Shown: piece after piece, positions 5,431-12,874 of the stretch
Layout of the letters: each line of letters begins with the position of its first letter
Numbering within the stretch: position 1 is the first letter of the stretch
NCBI GenBank assembly: GCA_964625225.1
Contig: CAZVAR010000112.1
Coordinates: 1 to 12,993 of the forward strand
DNA: 12,993 bases
Source of the DNA: CAZVAR01 sp964625225
GTDB lineage: Bacteria > Pseudomonadota > Alphaproteobacteria > JAJUGE01
Direction of reading: 5' to 3'
The notes under the pieces: generated by a model
Seen by the model: the letters and a program-made list of their open reading frames with translations, nothing else
Databases searched by the model: none
Told to the model about the DNA's origin: nothing
Position numbers and translations under genes: made by a program

Positions 5431-7971
5431 TCAGCGGTTGCGGTAGAGGGCGATGGTGATCGGGATGGCCGGCGGCAGTTCGAGCCGGCCGGCCGGCGGC
5501 GTCGGCCCGGCGAGGATGTCGCCGCCACAGAGCAGGCGGTCGAGACGGGCGACGATCGGCTCGCGTTCCGCCCGATCCATCCGCTCGAACTGCCGCGCGC
5601 GGTGGTAGGCCCAGCGGGCGCGCCAGCCGGCGGCGCGCGGGTCGATGCCATTGTGGCCGGCTTCCTCGACGGCGCGCCGGTCGCGGTCGAAGGACAGCAT
5701 CTTGTAGAGGAAACCGGTGCCGATCCGGCCGGCGCGGAGCAGGCCATTGAGCCACTCCGCCTCCTCGACCGCGCGGTCGAGCGCGGGCCACGAGATCGGC
5801 CGGTCGGCGATCAGGAACACGCGGTCGCGGCCGGCCTCCTTGGCTTTCTCCAGCCGATCCTCGGCGCGGCGCACGGCCCGGTTCAGCGGCTCGCGCAGAT
5901 GCACGAGCTCGATGCCGGCGGAGAGCGTCACGTCCGGATTGCCGCCGACGAAGCGCCGGAAGTCCGCCCGCAGCGCCGCGGCGAGCCCGATCGCATCGCG
6001 CCAGGGCGCGATGATCAGCAGATCGTCGCCGCCCGAATAGACCATGTAGGCGTTGGGGAAGCGGGTGCGGATCAGATGCGTGAGACGGCCCGTGAAGAAG
6101 GCGTCCATCATCCGCGACAGAGCGGCGACGCGCCCGACCGTACGATCCTCGCCAAGGCCGCAGCCGAAGATCTGCCCGAGCCGGTCCACATCCGCCTTCA
6201 GCACCGCCAGCGCCTCGCGGCCGACCCAGCGGCCGTCCACCCGCTCGCGGGCGTCACGCGCGAGATGCTCGAAGGTCTTGGCCTCGCCGGGCGCAACGTC
6301 CTGCGCCTCCTCGCTCAGCCCCTCATAGCGGCCGTCGGCGCCGTCCTCGACCCCGAGGATCGGGACGTGGTTGGCGAGGAAGCGGTCGGCGATCACGGGG
6401 CCGCTGCCCGCCGCCTCGCCCCGGATGCGCCAGCCGGAAAGGATGCGCTCCGCCGCCGGAGGCGTCTCGTCCGGCCGCAGCAGGTGCAGCGCGGCCTCCT
6501 CGAACAGCGGCACATCGGCGCCGCGCGCGTCGCTGCGCCGCAGCCACAGCGTGCCGCCGGCGCGCGGCAGGCGGCTGCCCAGCTCGTGCTCGTCGTGGCA
6601 GGCGCGGCAGCGCCGGATGTCCGGGTCGCGCGGGTCAGCGACCACCGCCGGCCGCGCGCCGCAGGCGGGACAGGCGCCGTCCGCACCGGCCTCGTACACG
6701 AAGGCCCTGAGCACCCCGGTGGCGCCGCCGAGGGGGCGCTGCTTCGCCGCCTCCACCGCCAGGCTGACCGCGCGCTGCACCGCGGGGAACCGGCAGCGCA
6801 GGAAGTCCGCGCCGGCGAAGGGCGGCGTCATGGAGAGGTTGAGGGCCAGCTCGCCCGCATAGCGGTTCAGCATCCAATCGTCGATGCGCTTGCGCAGGCC
6901 GTCCAGCACGGCCTCCGCATCGGGCAAGGCCGGGACAAGGATCTGGAAGCGCCCGCCGGCTGTCTGCAGCGCGCAGTAGGGCGGCACGCCGAACGCCCGC
7001 CGGCACAGCAGCGCCGCCGTATCGACCAGCGCGCCCATCAGGAAGGAGCGCGCCCGCAGGATGCGGTTGACGCCCTTGACCTGCTGGTTCGCCAGCCGGA
7101 ACAGCCCGGCCTGGATGCCGGACAGGTCGCCGGCGAGAATGCGGAACTTCGGCCGCTCCCGGTCCTTGATCCGCTCGGCGTCGCCGAGCTCGCCCGCCGC
7201 CTCGTGGAAGCGGTAGAGGCAGGCGGCGATCGCCGCCACCGCCCGGCTGTGGTCGTGCAGCGACACGTCCGGCTGGTCGACGGTCGAGGACGGGATCGCC
7301 CACAGGAAGCGCTCCGACAGCGCGATCAGCCCCTCATGCAGCAGATCGGCGCTGGCGGCCGTTTCGCTCAGGGCGGCGAAGTCGGCGCAGAACTGCGGCC
7401 ACAGCCGCGCATAAGCGGCGGGCAGTTCGTCCGTCTTGCCGGCCGCGGCTGGGATCATCGCCTCCGGCGTCAGCGCCTCGACGCCGTAAGCGGCCCGCTC
7501 GCCGCCGCGGCCGGCGAGGCGCACGCCCGCGAACACGGAGAGGAGCGGCGTGCGGCGGAAGGCATCGCGCCCGCCGATCCCCTCGCCCGCCTCCTGCGCC
7601 TCGTCCTTGGCCTTACGGTCCATGCCCGAGGCGAGCCGGTCGGCCTCCGTGCAGAGCCAGTGCCACGGCTCGGCCGGGTTGTGGTGGTACACTGCCGCGT
7701 CGCGCACCCGGTCCCAGTCGAGGCCGATGCGAGCGCGCGGCGCATGCTGCTCGGCCCAGTCGAAGAAGGCGTCGGACCAGAGCGCGTGCCAGTGCGTGTA
7801 GCGTCCATCCCACGTCGGCAACAGGACCGACTCGCGGGCGCGCACCGCCTCGGGCAGGTCGCGCAGGCCGCCATGCGCCCGCTGCATGAACTTGCCGATG
7901 TCGTGCAGCATGGCGCCAAGCGCGACCTCGTGCAGGCCGGGCGTGGCCGTCTTCCGTCCGGGGGTGTTCAT
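5431..7971 (-). CDS. cas10: Cas10/Csm1, large subunit with HD nuclease and cyclic-oligoadenylate synthase domains
   Basis: This 846-residue signature subunit is complete. The HD domain is at the N-terminus (MLHDIGKF, H23-D24; HHNP at about 96-99). The first Palm domain has GDLSGIQ (281-287). A zinc ribbon uses C434, C437, C455 and C458. The second Palm contains ADVDRLG (593-599) and the GGDD synthase motif at 647-650, followed by a helical C-terminal domain. Both catalytic centres look intact, so ssDNA cleavage and ATP polymerisation to cyclic oligoadenylate upon target-RNA binding are expected. That fits the two CARF proteins in the same operon. The ATG at 7971 overlaps the previous stop as ATGA and has GGGAGG 6 nt upstream. 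A long open frame on the opposite strand is a GC-rich shadow. Confidence 0.98.
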   Translation of the reverse strand: MNTPGRKTATPGLHEVALGAMLHDIGKFMQRAHGGLRDLPEAVRARESVLLPTWDGRYTHWHALWSDAFFDWAEQHAPRARIGLDWDRVRDAAVYHHNPAEPWHWLCTEADRLASGMDRKAKDEAQEAGEGIGGRDAFRRTPLLSVFAGVRLAGRGGERAAYGVEALTPEAMIPAAAGKTDELPAAYARLWPQFCADFAALSETAASADLLHEGLIALSERFLWAIPSSTVDQPDVSLHDHSRAVAAIAACLYRFHEAAGELGDAERIKDRERPKFRILAGDLSGIQAGLFRLANQQVKGVNRILRARSFLMGALVDTAALLCRRAFGVPPYCALQTAGGRFQILVPALPDAEAVLDGLRKRIDDWMLNRYAGELALNLSMTPPFAGADFLRCRFPAVQRAVSLAVEAAKQRPLGGATGVLRAFVYEAGADGACPACGARPAVVADPRDPDIRRCRACHDEHELGSRLPRAGGTLWLRRSDARGADVPLFEEAALHLLRPDETPPAAERILSGWRIRGEAAGSGPVIADRFLANHVPILGVEDGADGRYEGLSEEAQDVAPGEAKTFEHLARDARERVDGRWVGREALAVLKADVDRLGQIFGCGLGEDRTVGRVAALSRMMDAFFTGRLTHLIRTRFPNAYMVYSGGDDLLIIAPWRDAIGLAAALRADFRRFVGGNPDVTLSAGIELVHLREPLNRAVRRAEDRLEKAKEAGRDRVFLIADRPISWPALDRAVEEAEWLNGLLRAGRIGTGFLYKMLSFDRDRRAVEEAGHNGIDPRAAGWRARWAYHRARQFERMDRAEREPIVARLDRLLCGGDILAGPTPPAGRLELPPAIPITIALYRNR

Positions 7972-9128
7972 GGCCGACCTCCCGCCGGACGGTCGACGAA
8001 GCGGACGGCCTCACGGGGCAGCGTGAAGCCGAAGCGGGTCAGCGGTCGCCGGCCGACCGGTGCGAGGAGATAGGGTGCAGCGGCTGCGCCGAGCGCGCGT
8101 CGGAGAATCTGGTTCACGCGGGACTTCTTCTCTTCGAAATATTGCTTGGTCATGCCGTCGGCGAGCGCCGCCCGGAGCCGCTCCGCCCCGGCGCCGTCGG
8201 CCCCGAAGATCTCCTCGTAGACGGCGACGAACGCACCGGCGTCCGCCTCCGACCAGTGCAGGGCGCCCTTGTGCGGCAGGTCGGCGAGGCGGCGCTCCGC
8301 CAGCCAGACCACCCAGGCGAACAGGATCGGCGGCAGTGCGATGGCCCGGCCCTGCGCCGTCAGCCGCCGGCCTGCGCGGTCGATCTCCAGCAGAGGCGGC
8401 GCGAAATGCGCCTGCGCGCCGCGGACCGTCTCGCTGTAGCTGTGGCGGCCTTTCAGCAGCGGCGCCGGCAGGCCGTGGCGCAGGCGCACCAGGGGAATAT
8501 CGGTGAGGCTGATCCGCGCCGCGTCCGTGCGAACCGGGGCCGCATTGGCCAGGAACAGGGTCCGCGGCTCCGGCGGCGGATAGAAGAACGAGGGGTGCGA
8601 CTGGAACGGTTCCGGCACCAGCACGTGCGACAACCGGTCCTGCGCCCGGCCGAACAGGGACAGGGCATAGCCCAGGAAGAAGCTCATCGTCTTGCGCCCA
8701 CCGGCGATCGAGACATGCAGCGCCGCTCCTTCGTCGGCGGTCAGCCGGCGGACCAGGGCGACGAGGAAATCAGCGGCCGCGGCGCTGTCGCGCGGGCCGG
8801 CGATATCCGACAGCACCGCCCCTTCGGCATCGGTGATCACGTGGATGCGGTCACGGGTCAGGGCCCGCACCAAGCCGGGCAGCGCATAATCGCGCGCGAA
8901 GGCGGCGAGCATGCCGCAGTCCGGGTCGAGCAGCGTCAGTTCGGCACGGTTGCGCCCCTCCTCGGTCGTCGCGAGATGGATCTCGGTCGGGACGAAGGGC
9001 GGGTGCCGCTGCACGGCCAGGGCGTAGAGCGTCTCGGTCACGACCTGGGGCGTGAGGCCGACCAGGCCGAGCAGAATGCGCCGCGGGAAGGCGGCGGGGT
9101 CCGGGGCTTGCGTCGGGCTTGCGGGCAT
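7968..9128 (-). CDS. CARF-domain CRISPR-associated protein, NE0113 family, with winged-helix-like C-terminus
   Basis: This 386-residue protein resembles the NE0113 family (TIGR02584/PF09623). The N-terminal CARF-like Rossmann domain begins RRILLGLVGLTPQVVTETLY (16-35), with TTEEGRNRA near 54-62, and the ligand loop HVSIAGGRKTMSF at 138-150. SHPSFFYPPPEPR (177-189) is a family signature. After about 245 the layout (GRRLTAQGRAIAL, a helix, then SRVNQILRRALG and GRRPLTRFGFTLP) resembles a winged helix. No HEPN R-x4-6-H in helical context and no PD-(D/E)XK or membrane segment is seen, so the output is unknown: regulator, ring nuclease or other. The start at 9128 is uncertain. An ATG at 9191 would give 407 residues and a TGATG overlap with cas6, but that segment has weaker G/C third positions. 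Confidence 0.88.
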   Translation of the reverse strand: MPASPTQAPDPAAFPRRILLGLVGLTPQVVTETLYALAVQRHPPFVPTEIHLATTEEGRNRAELTLLDPDCGMLAAFARDYALPGLVRALTRDRIHVITDAEGAVLSDIAGPRDSAAAADFLVALVRRLTADEGAALHVSIAGGRKTMSFFLGYALSLFGRAQDRLSHVLVPEPFQSHPSFFYPPPEPRTLFLANAAPVRTDAARISLTDIPLVRLRHGLPAPLLKGRHSYSETVRGAQAHFAPPLLEIDRAGRRLTAQGRAIALPPILFAWVVWLAERRLADLPHKGALHWSEADAGAFVAVYEEIFGADGAGAERLRAALADGMTKQYFEEKKSRVNQILRRALGAAAAPYLLAPVGRRPLTRFGFTLPREAVRFVDRPAGGRP

Positions 9129-9190
9129 GTCTAGACCATGACCGGCGCGCCGGCTTTCGAGACGCTCGCAAGCTTGCGGCAGGCCGGGCA

Positions 9191-10141
9191 TCAGGCGGCC
9201 GCCCCGATCCGGAGCGCGCCGAGCCCCATCGTCGCTCCTTTCCCGGCATGGACCCAGCGGCCGAGCCAGAGATAGGGCCACAGCTCCTCGGCGGCGGAGA
9301 GATCGAGCGTGAGGCGGCCGAGCAGGCCACCCATCTGCATGGTCGTGCCCTGTCGCGCCGAGCGGCGTGTCCAGTCGAGCCAGGTCAGATGCGAGTCGAC
9401 CATCCGGACCCGCTCCGCCGCCGCGATCAGCCCGCGAAAGTCCGTCTCGAGCGGCGTGTCGGTGTGGAAGTAGCTCAGAAGCGAGACGCGGCGGACCAGG
9501 CTCCGCAGGAGATGCGCGGGCCGGAACCGCTCCGGCGCGACGAGGCCGTCCGGGTCCTTGAGCCGCAACGGCGTCAGCAGCCGAATCTCGACGAGACCGG
9601 GGCACGCCGGCGGCTCCGGCGCGGTCGGCATCGCCGCCGGCAGCGGCTCACCCGGATAGGCGAACCAGTCGCCGGGCTCGCCGCTCGCGTCCGGCATTCC
9701 CACGGCGCGCAAGGTCATGACCGGCCGGCCCGGGCCGACCCCGCGCGCCCCGGCTGCGGCGAGCGCCAGCACCACATAGGCGGCATAGCGGTTGGCGCGC
9801 CCGATCAAGGTGATCGACAGGTCGGTCGCCCCTGCTCCGGGCGCAGAAGCCCGCTGCGGCGACGACGGCTGCAGGACGAACGGATGCGGCACGCGGTCGT
9901 AGCGCCGCATCTTCTCGGCGTGCTGCGGCCGCGGCGTGTCGAAGATATAGGGATGGATGCAACTCTCGGTGAGCGGACAACCCTCGCAGGGGCGCATTCG
10001 CATTACGCAGACAGTGCGCTTCAGCGCATGCCCGAACGCCCCCCGCCAGGCCGATCCTGCGAACTGGCCGGACGGCGTGATGCCGCCAGAATCGAAACGA
10101 AGGCCGTAACGCGCCACCGGTAGGCGCGGACAGTCGAGCAT
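9191..10141 (-). CDS. cas6: Cas6, pre-crRNA processing endoribonuclease
   Basis: This 316-residue RAMP protein fits the Cas6 family (PF10040 type). The N-terminal segment GSAWRGAFGHALKR (29-42) contains H38, a candidate general catalyst. It is followed by a cysteine cluster (C45, C52, C55, C61) and YIFDTPRPQ, then VPHPFVLQP (84-92), all usual in this subgroup. The C-terminus carries the glycine-rich RNA-binding loop HAGKGATMGLGALRI (298-312). Cas6 should cut within the repeats, most likely leaving the 8-nt handle AUCAAGAC. It is the first gene of the minus-strand operon. The frame runs on upstream to 10345, but that part has no homology-like pattern. The ATG at 10141 is preceded by GGAAGGGGGGAAG, a plausible ribosome binding site. 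Confidence 0.93.
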   Translation of the reverse strand: MLDCPRLPVARYGLRFDSGGITPSGQFAGSAWRGAFGHALKRTVCVMRMRPCEGCPLTESCIHPYIFDTPRPQHAEKMRRYDRVPHPFVLQPSSPQRASAPGAGATDLSITLIGRANRYAAYVVLALAAAGARGVGPGRPVMTLRAVGMPDASGEPGDWFAYPGEPLPAAMPTAPEPPACPGLVEIRLLTPLRLKDPDGLVAPERFRPAHLLRSLVRRVSLLSYFHTDTPLETDFRGLIAAAERVRMVDSHLTWLDWTRRSARQGTTMQMGGLLGRLTLDLSAAEELWPYLWLGRWVHAGKGATMGLGALRIGAAA

Positions 10142-10356
10142 CGGTCGATCACTTCCCCCCTTCCGGGCGCCTCTTTGCCGCGGCGCCCGATCCCTGGCGT
10201 CAGCAAGGCTTACCCAACCTCGATTTGAACATATCCGCTGACCGGAGCAAAGCCCGGCTGCAGCCGCGGCCCTATGTTGCGACGACGGCCGCGCTTCGGG
10301 CGCGCGACAAGCTTGTGAGGCCGGCCCCGCTTTGACCGCCTGCATATGGTGCCGGC
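10142..10356. promoter_or_regulatory. Divergent intergenic region between the interference and adaptation operons
   Basis: This 215-bp gap separates the starts of cas6 (minus) and cas2 (plus), so promoters for both operons should lie here. The segment 10200-10235 is locally AT-richer. I see no convincing sigma-70 boxes: TTGAAC at 10225-10230 lacks a good -10 at the right distance on the plus strand. Inverted repeats occur at 10164-10189, at 10265-10271 with 10287-10293 (CGCGGCC/GGCCGCG), and at 10290-10304 (CGCGC-TTCGG-GCGCG). No gene is evident in it. Confidence 0.6.
10164..10189 (-). promoter_or_regulatory. Hairpin in the 5' untranslated region of cas6
   Basis: The arms CGGGCGCC (10164-10171) and GGCGCCCG (10182-10189) form a perfect 8-bp stem with a 10-nt loop. 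In the cas6 operon transcript it would sit just 5' of the GGAAGGGGGGAAG ribosome binding region. It is strong and GC-only, with no U-run, so it is not a normal terminator. It could influence translation or stability of the Csm operon mRNA, or protect its 5' end. This is inference from structure only. Confidence 0.5.
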
Positions 10357-10641
10357 ATGAGCAAGCGACCGTTGCATCTGGTGGCCTACGACATCCGCCA
10401 CCCCCGACGCCTGAAGGCGGCCCTCTGGGTCGTCAGGGAGTTCTCTACGGGCGGCCAGAAATCGGTGCACGAATGCTTCCTTTCCGCCAGCGAGCGGGCG
10501 GAGCTGCTGCGCGGGCTCGAAGATGTGATCGAGCCGCAGGAAGATGCGGTGCTGGTGATCCGCCTCGATCGGCGCGCCGAGGTGCGCACGCTCGGCATCG
10601 CCGTGCCGCCCCAGGATGAACCCTTCTTCTATGTCGGATAG
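10357..10641 (+). CDS. cas2: Cas2 (first copy), adaptation complex subunit
   Basis: This 94-residue ferredoxin-fold protein starts MSKRPLHLVAYDIRHPRRL; D12 after the first strand is the conserved Cas2 aspartate. FSTGGQKSVHECFL (29-42) and EDAVLVIRLDRR (62-73) follow the Cas2 pattern, and the C-terminal VPPQDEPFFYVG is common in type III-associated Cas2. Cas2 dimers bridge two Cas1 dimers and set spacer length. It opens the plus-strand operon, with cas1 starting 5 nt after its TAG stop. The Shine-Dalgarno before the ATG is weak. It is clearly different in sequence from the second Cas2 at the end of the operon, so the two are not a recent duplication. Confidence 0.95.
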   Translation: MSKRPLHLVAYDIRHPRRLKAALWVVREFSTGGQKSVHECFLSASERAELLRGLEDVIEPQEDAVLVIRLDRRAEVRTLGIAVPPQDEPFFYVG

Positions 10642-10646
10642 GCCGG

Positions 10647-11612
10647 ATGACGACCGTCTATATCGACCGGAAGGATATCGGCCTGGATCTCCAGGCGGGC
10701 GCGCTGATCCTGCGGGAGCGCGACGACACCCGGACGCTGCCGCTCGGCCCGGTCGAGCGCATCGTCGTGCGGGGGTCCGCCTCCTTCACGTCGCGCCTCC
10801 TTGCCGGCCTGTGGGAACGGGGCATCGGGCTGCTGATCCTCAGCGGCCGGCGTTCCGAGCCCAGCGCCCACCTTCTCGGGCGGCCGCACAATGATGTCAC
10901 GCTCCGGCTCGCACAGTTCCGGCTGGCGACCGATACGGCGCAGAGCGCGGCTCTCGCCCGCGAGATCGTGCTCGCGAAGATCGCCGCCCAGCGGCGTCTG
11001 CTGCAATCCGCCCTCCAGCACCGGCCGGACCGTCGGATGCCGATCGGCGCCGCGCTGGCGACGCTCGACCGCATCGCGCGCGACGCGGAGGCGAACCCCG
11101 CCGCCGGGGCCGATCTGGCCGTGCTGAACGGCATCGAGGGCGCGGCGGCGGCCGCCTACTTTCGCGCCTATGCGACCCTGTTTCCCGCCTCGCTCGCCTT
11201 TGCCGGGCGCCAGCGGCGGCCGCCGCCCGACCCCGTCAACGCCGCCCTCTCCCTCGGCTACACGCTCCTCCATTTCGAGGCGGTGCGGGAGAGCCACTGC
11301 GCCGGGCTCGATCCGCTCCTCGGCTTTTACCATCAGCCGGCATTCGGGCGCGAATCACTGGCCTCCGACCTGATCGAGCCGCTGCGACCGCATATCGACG
11401 CCTGGGTCTGGGACATCTTCCGGGAGCGTCGGCTCCGTCGGGAGCATTTCGCACGCGCCGACCGGGCCTGCCTGCTCGGCAAGACCGGGCGGCAGATCTT
11501 CTACGGCGCCTACGAGCCGCTCGGTGCGGCGCTGCGCCGTCTGCTGCGCCGCTCCTGCCGCCGCCTTGTCCTTCGTCTGCGCGGCGAGGCGGCTTTGCCC
11601 GGTCAGACGTGA
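10647..11612 (+). CDS. cas1: Cas1 integrase (first copy, catalytic residues present)
   Basis: This 321-residue protein is a full-length Cas1. The N-terminal beta-sandwich includes PVERIVVRGSASFTSRLL (35-52) and GIGLLILSGR (59-68). The helical catalytic domain has NGIEGAAAAAYF with E164, then LDPLLGFYHQ with H229, and SLASDLIEPLRP with D241 and E244. These match the metal-binding E-H-D triad of active Cas1. It should catalyse spacer integration at the leader-repeat junction. The gene follows cas2 by 5 nt and its TGA shares a base with the ATG of the next gene (TGATG), so the two are probably translated together. The C-terminal 25 residues are arginine-rich. Confidence 0.97.
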   Translation: MTTVYIDRKDIGLDLQAGALILRERDDTRTLPLGPVERIVVRGSASFTSRLLAGLWERGIGLLILSGRRSEPSAHLLGRPHNDVTLRLAQFRLATDTAQSAALAREIVLAKIAAQRRLLQSALQHRPDRRMPIGAALATLDRIARDAEANPAAGADLAVLNGIEGAAAAAYFRAYATLFPASLAFAGRQRRPPPDPVNAALSLGYTLLHFEAVRESHCAGLDPLLGFYHQPAFGRESLASDLIEPLRPHIDAWVWDIFRERRLRREHFARADRACLLGKTGRQIFYGAYEPLGAALRRLLRRSCRRLVLRLRGEAALPGQT

Positions 11613-12391
11613 TGCGGCCGCTCTATCTGAACGGCGGCGAGCCGGTGCAGGTGCTGGTCGATGGTCCCGGGCTCCTCGTCCGCCTGCCGGAGCGCGCCGA
11701 CCGGCGCTTCCCGTTCCGCCTGCTGTCGCGCGTCGTGGTACGGGGCCGCGTCGCGCTCCCACCGAGCGTGCTGGCGGCCTGCTTGGAGTACGGCGTGCCG
11801 GTGGTGCTTCTGACGGACGCCGGCCAGCCCCTCGGGTTCTGCCTTCCGGCACCGCCGCGGCGCTCCGCGCTCGCGCACCTGCTCGATCTTCTGCTCGCGG
11901 AACCGAATGGACCGGAACGCTACATGGACTGGCTGGCGAGCCGCGAACGCCACGCCATCGTCGAGGTACTGCGGCGTATGGATCTGCCGCCCCCGCGCGA
12001 TCTGCGCGCGCGGTCCGTCCGCGCCTATCTGGAGCGGCATCTCGCACGGCACGGCCTCGGACGCGTGCAGCCGCTCGCCTTTCGGGCGCTGACCGCGCTG
12101 CTCGACGCGGAAATCGTGGAGCGGCTCGCGCGCGACGGCGCCGAGCCCCGTCATCTCGGCCGGTTGGCCGACCGGCTTGATCTCCGGCGAGACTTCCGGC
12201 GGCTGCTGTCCTGGGAACTCTGGCCGGCTTCGGATCGCCTGCTGGCTCTCCTGGCCGGCCGTGCCCGTCCGCCGCGGCTGGAGCCGCAACGGCTTGCGCG
12301 CCACTATGCGGCGCTCGCCCCGCGGATCGAGACGCTGTACCGCCGGCATATGGGGGCATTGCGGCTCTGGCTGCTGGAGGTCACGGAATGA
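11612..12391 (+). CDS. Second Cas1-like protein, short and probably catalytically impaired
   Basis: This 259-residue protein looks like a divergent Cas1. The N-terminal part, LLSRVVVRGRVALPPSVLAACLEYGVPVVLLTD, spans about 37-69 and lines up with the beta-sandwich of the Cas1 encoded just upstream. The helical part lines up near LLDAEIVERLARDGAEPR (163-180). The position of the catalytic glutamate (E164 of the first Cas1) falls in SVRAYLER, with no glutamate at the expected place. GFYHQ is absent, although H181 and D194 are spaced about as the His and Asp should be; the Glu of the DLIEP motif is replaced (DFRRL). It is about 60 residues shorter than its neighbour. The ATG at 11612 gives a TGATG overlap; a GTG at 11609 would add one residue. 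It ends in an ATGA overlap with the second cas2, so it is conserved in an operon and not an obvious pseudogene. Confidence 0.72.
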   Translation: MRPLYLNGGEPVQVLVDGPGLLVRLPERADRRFPFRLLSRVVVRGRVALPPSVLAACLEYGVPVVLLTDAGQPLGFCLPAPPRRSALAHLLDLLLAEPNGPERYMDWLASRERHAIVEVLRRMDLPPPRDLRARSVRAYLERHLARHGLGRVQPLAFRALTALLDAEIVERLARDGAEPRHLGRLADRLDLRRDFRRLLSWELWPASDRLLALLAGRARPPRLEPQRLARHYAALAPRIETLYRRHMGALRLWLLEVTE

Positions 12392-12759
12392 CCGCTCCCG
12401 CCTTCCTGATCTGCTACGACATCGCCGATCCGCGCCGCCTGGTGCGCGTGCACCGCTTTCTCCTCCGGCACGCCATGCCGGTCCAATACTCGGTCTTCGT
12501 CGGCCGCTTCTCCCGCACCGCGCTTCGCGCCCTGATGGCCGGACTTGCGGTGCGGATCAACGCCAGACAGGACGACGTACGGATCTATCGGATCCCCGAA
12601 CGGCCGGACCTCGTCCGGCTCGGCAGCGCCGCCCTGCCAGAGGGGGTGTTCGCGCCGATGTTCGACTTCGTAGACCGGCCCGACGCGGCCCTGCGTGCGG
12701 CGGCAGCCGGGGCTGACCGCGAACCGCGCGCGACCCGGCCGGGGACCGCCGGCGCATGA
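12388..12759 (+). CDS. cas2: Cas2 (second copy)
   Basis: This 123-residue protein has canonical Cas2 features: AFLICYDIADPRRL with D11, then PVQYSVFVGRFSR (31-43), and INARQDDVRIYRIP (57-70). It resembles general Cas2 proteins more than the first Cas2 of this operon does. After about residue 98 a 25-residue tail rich in Ala, Arg, Pro and Gly extends it beyond the usual 90-100 residues. GGAGG at 12376-12380 lies 7 nt before the ATG, and the start overlaps the preceding stop as ATGA. The tight coupling to the second Cas1-like gene suggests that the two products act together. Confidence 0.94.
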   Translation: MTAPAFLICYDIADPRRLVRVHRFLLRHAMPVQYSVFVGRFSRTALRALMAGLAVRINARQDDVRIYRIPERPDLVRLGSAALPEGVFAPMFDFVDRPDAALRAAAAGADREPRATRPGTAGA

Positions 12760-12794
12760 GCCGCCGTCGGCCCGCCGATGCGGCCGGCGGCGGC
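12760..12794 (+). terminator. Strong GC hairpin after the second cas2, possible transcription stop
   Basis: Arms at 12760-12772 and 12782-12794 pair over 13 positions, with one G-U wobble in RNA, around a 9-nt loop. The hairpin begins right after the TGA stop of the second cas2 and ends exactly where the conserved leader block AGTCAAC starts. There is no T-run, so a classical Rho-independent terminator is not shown. It could still stop or slow transcripts before the array, or be a structural part of the leader. Confidence 0.5.
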
Positions 12795-12874
12795 AGTCAA
12801 CCTCCCGCCGCCCGCCGAAACTTGGCAAGCCGGTTCACAAGGCTCTGGAACTCCTAGCCTTTTCGGCGCAGACT
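12795..12874 (+). promoter_or_regulatory. Leader of CRISPR array 2
   Basis: This 80-nt stretch has AGTCAAC at 12795-12801, TTGGCAAGCC at 12822-12831 and TTTTCGGCGCAGACT at 12860-12874, directly before the first repeat. All three blocks have the same distance to the repeat as in the leader of the left array, while the sequence between them has diverged. This supports plus-strand transcription of the right array and a shared recognition scheme for spacer insertion. Confidence 0.8.

Noticed and set aside
5407..8073. An 888-codon open frame on the plus strand opposite cas10
   Set aside because: High-GC antisense shadow: the minus strand encodes an intact Cas10 with all motifs, and the antisense translation shows no recognisable domain and biased Arg/Ala/Gly composition.
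9129..9191. Longer start for the NE0113-like protein at 9191
   Set aside because: It makes a TGATG overlap with cas6, but the 21 added codons have clearly weaker G/C third positions and no Shine-Dalgarno; it is kept as an alternative, not preferred.
10331..10356. TTGACC and CATATG as a cas2 promoter
   Set aside because: The two elements are too close together and too near the start codon to form a sigma-70 promoter.
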